A stretch of 8,576 nt of DNA from contig DXXQ01000225.1 of the NCBI GenBank assembly GCA_019416265.1, forward strand, positions 1-8,576. Direction: 5' to 3'. Each line of letters opens with the position of its first letter. Positions within the stretch are counted from its first letter, which is position 1. The notes under the pieces are model-generated. The model saw only the letters and a program-made list of their open reading frames with translations. It was not told where the DNA came from and made no database searches. Source of the DNA: Clostridiales bacterium. GTDB lineage: Bacteria; Bacillota; Clostridia; Lachnospirales; Lachnospiraceae. Positions 6,042-8,576 of this stretch are shown here, piece after piece. A program made the position numbers and the translations under genes.

Positions 6042-7112
6042 ATGGAACAATGGAATTTAAACGAAATTTTAGTACAGGCTGTACGGGAAGGAGCCTCTGA
6101 TATTCACTTTACAGTGGGCAGACCTCCCTGCAGCCGCGTAAACGGGAAGCTTGCCCCCATGGAGGGGGAGAGACTTACCCCTCAGATATTAGAAGAACTC
6201 CTTCTTCCCATTCTTGACAGCCGTCATCAGGGGGAGCTCCTGGAAACAGGGCAGACAGACTTCGCCCATGCCATTTCAGGAGTGGGGCGCTTTCGTGTCA
6301 ATGTTTTTAAACAGAGAGGGACTCTGGCCGCTGTAATGCGAAGCCTGCCTTATAAGATTCCTCAGCCTCAGGAGCTTGGAATCCCCAAAGAGGTAGTTGC
6401 CATGACAGAGCGAAAAAGAGGTCTGGTTCTTGTAACAGGACCCACGGGAAGCGGCAAGTCCACAACCCTGGCCTCTCTGATCGATGTGATCAACCGGGAA
6501 TATTCCCACCACATCATAACCCTGGAGGACCCCATCGAGTATCTCCACCGCCACGATCGCTCCATTGTAAACCAGAGAGAGATCGGAAGCGACACCTTGT
6601 CCTACGCCCAGGCGCTCCGTGCCGCCCTTCGGGAGGATCCCGATGTGATCCTTGTGGGAGAGATGAGGGATCTGGAGACGATTTCCACAGCCATCACAGC
6701 TGCGGAAACAGGACACCTTGTTTTTTCCACCCTCCATACCATAGGAGCGGACAAAACCATCGACCGGATCATAGACGTATTTCCTCCGAATCAGCAGCAG
6801 CAGGTACGGATCCAGCTTGCAGCGGTTCTGGAGTGTATCGTATCCCAGCAGTTGATCAAGAAAGCAGACGGAAGCGGCCGTGTGGCGGCTCTTGAGGTGC
6901 TCTTTGCCAACAATGCCGTGCGGAATCTGATCCGAGAGGGAAAAACCTTCCAGATCCCTTCCATCATGCAGACAAGTAAGCGGATGGGAATGCAGACCAT
7001 GGACGATGCGATTTACGACCTGTTTATGAGGAAGCTCATAGACGGGGAGAGAGCGGTGACCTATGCGCAGGATCCCGTATCCATGAATAAGAAAGTAAGC
7101 TTTGATCTTTAA
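6042..7112 (+). CDS. pilT: Type IV pilus retraction ATPase PilT
   Basis: This cytoplasmic hexameric ATPase drives pilus depolymerisation and retraction, as in twitching motility or DNA uptake. It has 356 residues, close to the usual 340-370. It lacks the MshEN domain and the zinc cysteines of PilB, as expected for PilT. The N-terminal PAS-like part includes GASDIHFTVGRPP. Walker A is GPTGSGKST (133-141), the Asp box LEDPIEY (Glu162, Asp163), Walker B with VGEMRD (Glu207) and the His box HLVFSTLHT (225-233). The PilT-specific AIRNLIRE motif needed for retraction is present as AVRNLIRE (292-299), followed by the Gln/Thr-rich GMQTMDDAI segment. These identify it as PilT rather than a second PilB. 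The start is ATG 6042, about eight bases after AGGGG. It lies between pilB and pilC in the same direction with short gaps. Confidence 0.95.
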   Translation: MEQWNLNEILVQAVREGASDIHFTVGRPPCSRVNGKLAPMEGERLTPQILEELLLPILDSRHQGELLETGQTDFAHAISGVGRFRVNVFKQRGTLAAVMRSLPYKIPQPQELGIPKEVVAMTERKRGLVLVTGPTGSGKSTTLASLIDVINREYSHHIITLEDPIEYLHRHDRSIVNQREIGSDTLSYAQALRAALREDPDVILVGEMRDLETISTAITAAETGHLVFSTLHTIGADKTIDRIIDVFPPNQQQQVRIQLAAVLECIVSQQLIKKADGSGRVAALEVLFANNAVRNLIREGKTFQIPSIMQTSKRMGMQTMDDAIYDLFMRKLIDGERAVTYAQDPVSMNKKVSFDL

Positions 7113-7128
7113 GAAACAGGCTTAGGAA

Positions 7129-7132
7129 AGGA
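7129..7132 (+). promoter_or_regulatory. Ribosome binding site favouring the pilC start at 7141
   Basis: The sequence AGGAAAGGATGAAAGAAATG offers two in-frame ATGs. AGGA at 7129-7132 is eight bases from ATG 7141, a good spacing. ATG 7132 has AGGA only four bases upstream and itself overlaps the better site. I chose 7141; the difference is three residues. Confidence 0.5.
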
Positions 7133-7140
7133 TGAAAGAA

Positions 7141-8355
7141 ATGCCCGGCTATTCATATGTAGCTGTAAATAAAAAAGGGAAAGAAAAACGTGGCAGTATG
7201 GAAGCAGAAAGCAGGGAAAAAGTCATCGACATACTGAAAGGCGAGGGCCTTCTGCCTGTTTCCGTCAAAGAAAAGGGCGTTTTAAATAAAGAAATCGATT
7301 TTGCCATCGGCAAAAAAGTCAAGCCAAGAGACTTAAGTGTTTTTTGCCGGCAGTTTTTGAGCATTATGCAGGCAGGTGTTCCCATGAAGGAGTCCCTGAC
7401 CATGATGGAGCAGCAGACAGAGAATAAATGGATGAAACGTGCCATTGGAAATGTCCTCTCCTCTGTGGAGAAAGGAAATACACTGGCAGATTCCATGCGC
7501 GGGGAAAGCGATATTTTTCCTCCCATGCTTATCAATATGGTAGAGGCAGGAGAGGCCTCCGGTAACCTGGAAATGGCATTCAGCCGTATGGCCGTTCACT
7601 TCGAAAAAGAAGCCAAGCTGAAAGCCACCGTAAAAAAGGCTACCATCTACCCCATTATCCTGATCATCGCTGCCATAGGCGTGATCGCGGTAATGCTCCT
7701 TTTCGTAATACCGATTTTTATCGATATGTTCGCAGATCTGGACATTGCCATGCCGGCGCTGACCATGTGGGTAATGAATACCAGCCGGTGGACAGTGTCT
7801 CACTGGTATGTTATTTTACTGGTGATCCTGGTCGTTATCGGCGCATACCACCTGGCCTACAGGACGAAAAACGGCCGTCTTCTTATAGACAGGATAAAAA
7901 TGAAGCTGCCTCTTTTTGGCAAGCTTACGGTGAAAACAGCCTGTTCCCAGTTCGCAAGAACAACCAGCACCCTGCTGGCTGCAGGCATCCCCATGATCGA
8001 CTGTCTGGAAACGGTATCGAAAATCATCCGGAACATTCATTATACCAATGCATTGATGACGGCAAGAGAAGAGGTCATGAAAGGGATTCCCCTTTCAGAG
8101 CCCCTGGAAGCCTCCGGAATCTTCCCTCCTATGGTTTACCATATGACAGGGATCGGAGAAGAAACCGGAAATGTAGAGGATATGCTGGAAAAACTGGCCG
8201 ACTACTACGACGAAGAGGTGGAAATGGCAACCCAGGCAATTCTGGCAGCCATGGAACCGCTGATCATCGTATTTATGGCATTGATCATCGGTACCCTTGT
8301 CATTGCGGTGATTGCACCGATTGGAACTATGTATGAGGGATTGGATAATCTGTAA
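7141..8355 (+). CDS. pilC: Type IV pilus inner-membrane platform protein PilC
   Basis: This integral membrane protein of the GspF/PilC family is the platform on which the PilB and PilT hexamers act. It has 404 residues from ATG 7141 (407 if 7132 is used), as expected. The N-terminus MPGYSYVAVNKKGK matches the family's YxAxxxxG opening. Two T2SSF repeats are visible. Repeat 1 starts near residue 68 (FCRQFLSIMQAGVPM) and contains EAGEASGNLE; repeat 2 starts near 271 (FARTTSTLLAAGIPM) and contains the matching GEETGNVE. Predicted membrane segments lie at about 171-194, 222-240 and 373-394, the last preceded by the conserved Glu-Pro (372-373). The gene starts 28 bases after pilT and completes the pilBTC block. 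ComGB of competence pili is a relative, but linkage with pilT and full PilC length favour PilC. Confidence 0.94.
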   Translation: MPGYSYVAVNKKGKEKRGSMEAESREKVIDILKGEGLLPVSVKEKGVLNKEIDFAIGKKVKPRDLSVFCRQFLSIMQAGVPMKESLTMMEQQTENKWMKRAIGNVLSSVEKGNTLADSMRGESDIFPPMLINMVEAGEASGNLEMAFSRMAVHFEKEAKLKATVKKATIYPIILIIAAIGVIAVMLLFVIPIFIDMFADLDIAMPALTMWVMNTSRWTVSHWYVILLVILVVIGAYHLAYRTKNGRLLIDRIKMKLPLFGKLTVKTACSQFARTTSTLLAAGIPMIDCLETVSKIIRNIHYTNALMTAREEVMKGIPLSEPLEASGIFPPMVYHMTGIGEETGNVEDMLEKLADYYDEEVEMATQAILAAMEPLIIVFMALIIGTLVIAVIAPIGTMYEGLDNL

Positions 8356-8382
8356 AAAATCCCGGGATATACAAGATAGAAA

Positions 8383-8536
8383 TCACATCGTGCCTGCACG
8401 TAAGTGAAGAAACAAAGAAGGTGAAGGTAAAAAGTCATTGGTCACAAAGCGATTTGGCAACCGCGTTAAAAGTTGCCAGACAGAGCGACTCCTCTGCCAA
8501 CAAGGCGCAACCCCCGGGTGAAACACCTCGGAAGGG
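8383..8536 (+). ncRNA. Candidate structured leader RNA downstream of pilC
   Basis: The 221 bases after pilC hold no convincing gene, but several hairpins lie in a row. Hairpin A pairs TCAC (8383-8386) with GTGA (8404-8407), and inside it CGTG (8389-8392) with CACG (8397-8400). Hairpin B pairs GGCAAC (8456-8461) with GTTGCC (8472-8477). Hairpin C pairs CAGAG (8481-8485) with CTCTG (8492-8496). Hairpin D pairs CCC (8511-8513) with GGG (8534-8536), CCG (8514-8516) with CGG (8529-8531) and GGTG (8517-8520) with CACC (8524-8527), around an AAA loop. TTGGCA (8454-8459) can instead pair with TGCCAA (8495-8500), which would break both B and C. No run of four T occurs, so transcription probably continues into the next gene. 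I do not recognise the family. The function, and whether the RNA is real, are inferences. Confidence 0.4.
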
Positions 8537-8566
8537 CGTGAAATATAAGGTGCGTTTGTCTGCATA

Positions 8567-8570
8567 GGGG
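8567..8570 (+). promoter_or_regulatory. Probable ribosome binding site of the next gene at the window edge
   Basis: AGGGG at 8566-8570 with ATAAAA after it is spaced for a start codon at or just beyond 8576. By its place behind pilB-pilT-pilC, the next gene could be a major pilin or another pilus component, but none of its coding sequence is visible. Confidence 0.4.
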
Positions 8571-8576
8571 ATAAAA

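Noticed and set aside
7767..8336. Plus-strand open frame of 189 codons inside pilC
   Set aside because: It is an out-of-frame reading of the second half of pilC, rich in Arg, Gly and His, without domain or membrane pattern, while the pilC frame shows the T2SSF repeat and membrane segments over the same bases.
8359..8368. ATCCCGGGAT palindrome just after the pilC stop, considered as a terminator
   Set aside because: It is a 10-base self-palindrome with no room for a loop beyond a very short stem, and it is not followed by a T run.
8401..8536. c-di-GMP class I or class II riboswitch, tested because of the pilus context
   Set aside because: The invariant class I blocks (GCAAACC with GNRA-closed hairpin, then GACGCAAAGC) and the class II core are absent. 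Only partial matches such as GGCAAC and AGACAGAGC occur, which are explained by simple hairpins.
8383..8565. Minus-strand open frame of 60 codons in the region after pilC
   Set aside because: No ribosome binding site and no recognisable motif were seen. It crosses the same inverted repeats, and convergent orientation toward pilC does not fit the otherwise one-directional layout.
8550..8576. 5' end of a group II intron (GTGCG at 8550-8554)
   Set aside because: Only the first five bases match; the following sequence lacks the expected domain I continuation, and too little remains in the window.

Overview
The window looks like chromosomal DNA from an anaerobic, low-to-mid-GC Gram-positive bacterium, most likely a clostridium of the Lachnospiraceae type. 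This is inferred from strong AGGAGG-like ribosome binding sites, a glycerol-utilisation operon in the clostridial/Thermotoga arrangement (GlpK, GlpA-like flavoprotein, NAD/FAD oxidoreductase, DUF1667 protein), and a type IV pilus operon in an organism of apparent Gram-positive type. All genes lie on the + strand, and every stretch except the two intergenic regions is coding.

Region 1 (1-4190) is the end of a glycerol operon. It holds the C-terminal two thirds of glycerol kinase (glpK). Three tightly packed redox subunits follow: a GlpA-like FAD enzyme with a C-terminal [2Fe-2S] domain, a two-dinucleotide-fold flavoprotein, and a small protein with four cysteines spaced like an iron-sulfur ligand set. 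The last two overlap by 11 bases. Together they would phosphorylate glycerol and oxidise glycerol-3-phosphate to dihydroxyacetone phosphate, with electrons passing along flavins and Fe-S centres. No GlpC-type membrane subunit is present here.

Region 2 (4191-4327) is the operon boundary. It has a weak terminator-like hairpin, then a strong promoter (TTGACA, 17 bases, extended -10). A perfect 17-base palindrome covers the -10 and matches the Gram-positive Fur 7-1-7 box at 12 of 14 positions. A second perfect inverted repeat sits in the presumed 5' leader.

Region 3 (4328-8355) is pilB-pilT-pilC: extension ATPase, retraction ATPase and inner-membrane platform of a type IV pilus. PilB carries a near-perfect two-motif MshEN domain, the c-di-GMP-binding form. 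Pilus assembly is therefore predicted to be controlled by c-di-GMP at the protein level and possibly by iron at the promoter.

Region 4 (8356-8576) has no convincing gene and no intrinsic terminator. It contains a run of hairpins, one of which has a mutually exclusive alternative pairing, and ends in a ribosome-binding-site-like AGGGG just before the window edge. This looks like the structured leader of the next gene, plausibly a pilin. It does not match the c-di-GMP riboswitch classes I could recall, so it is the best candidate here for something undescribed.
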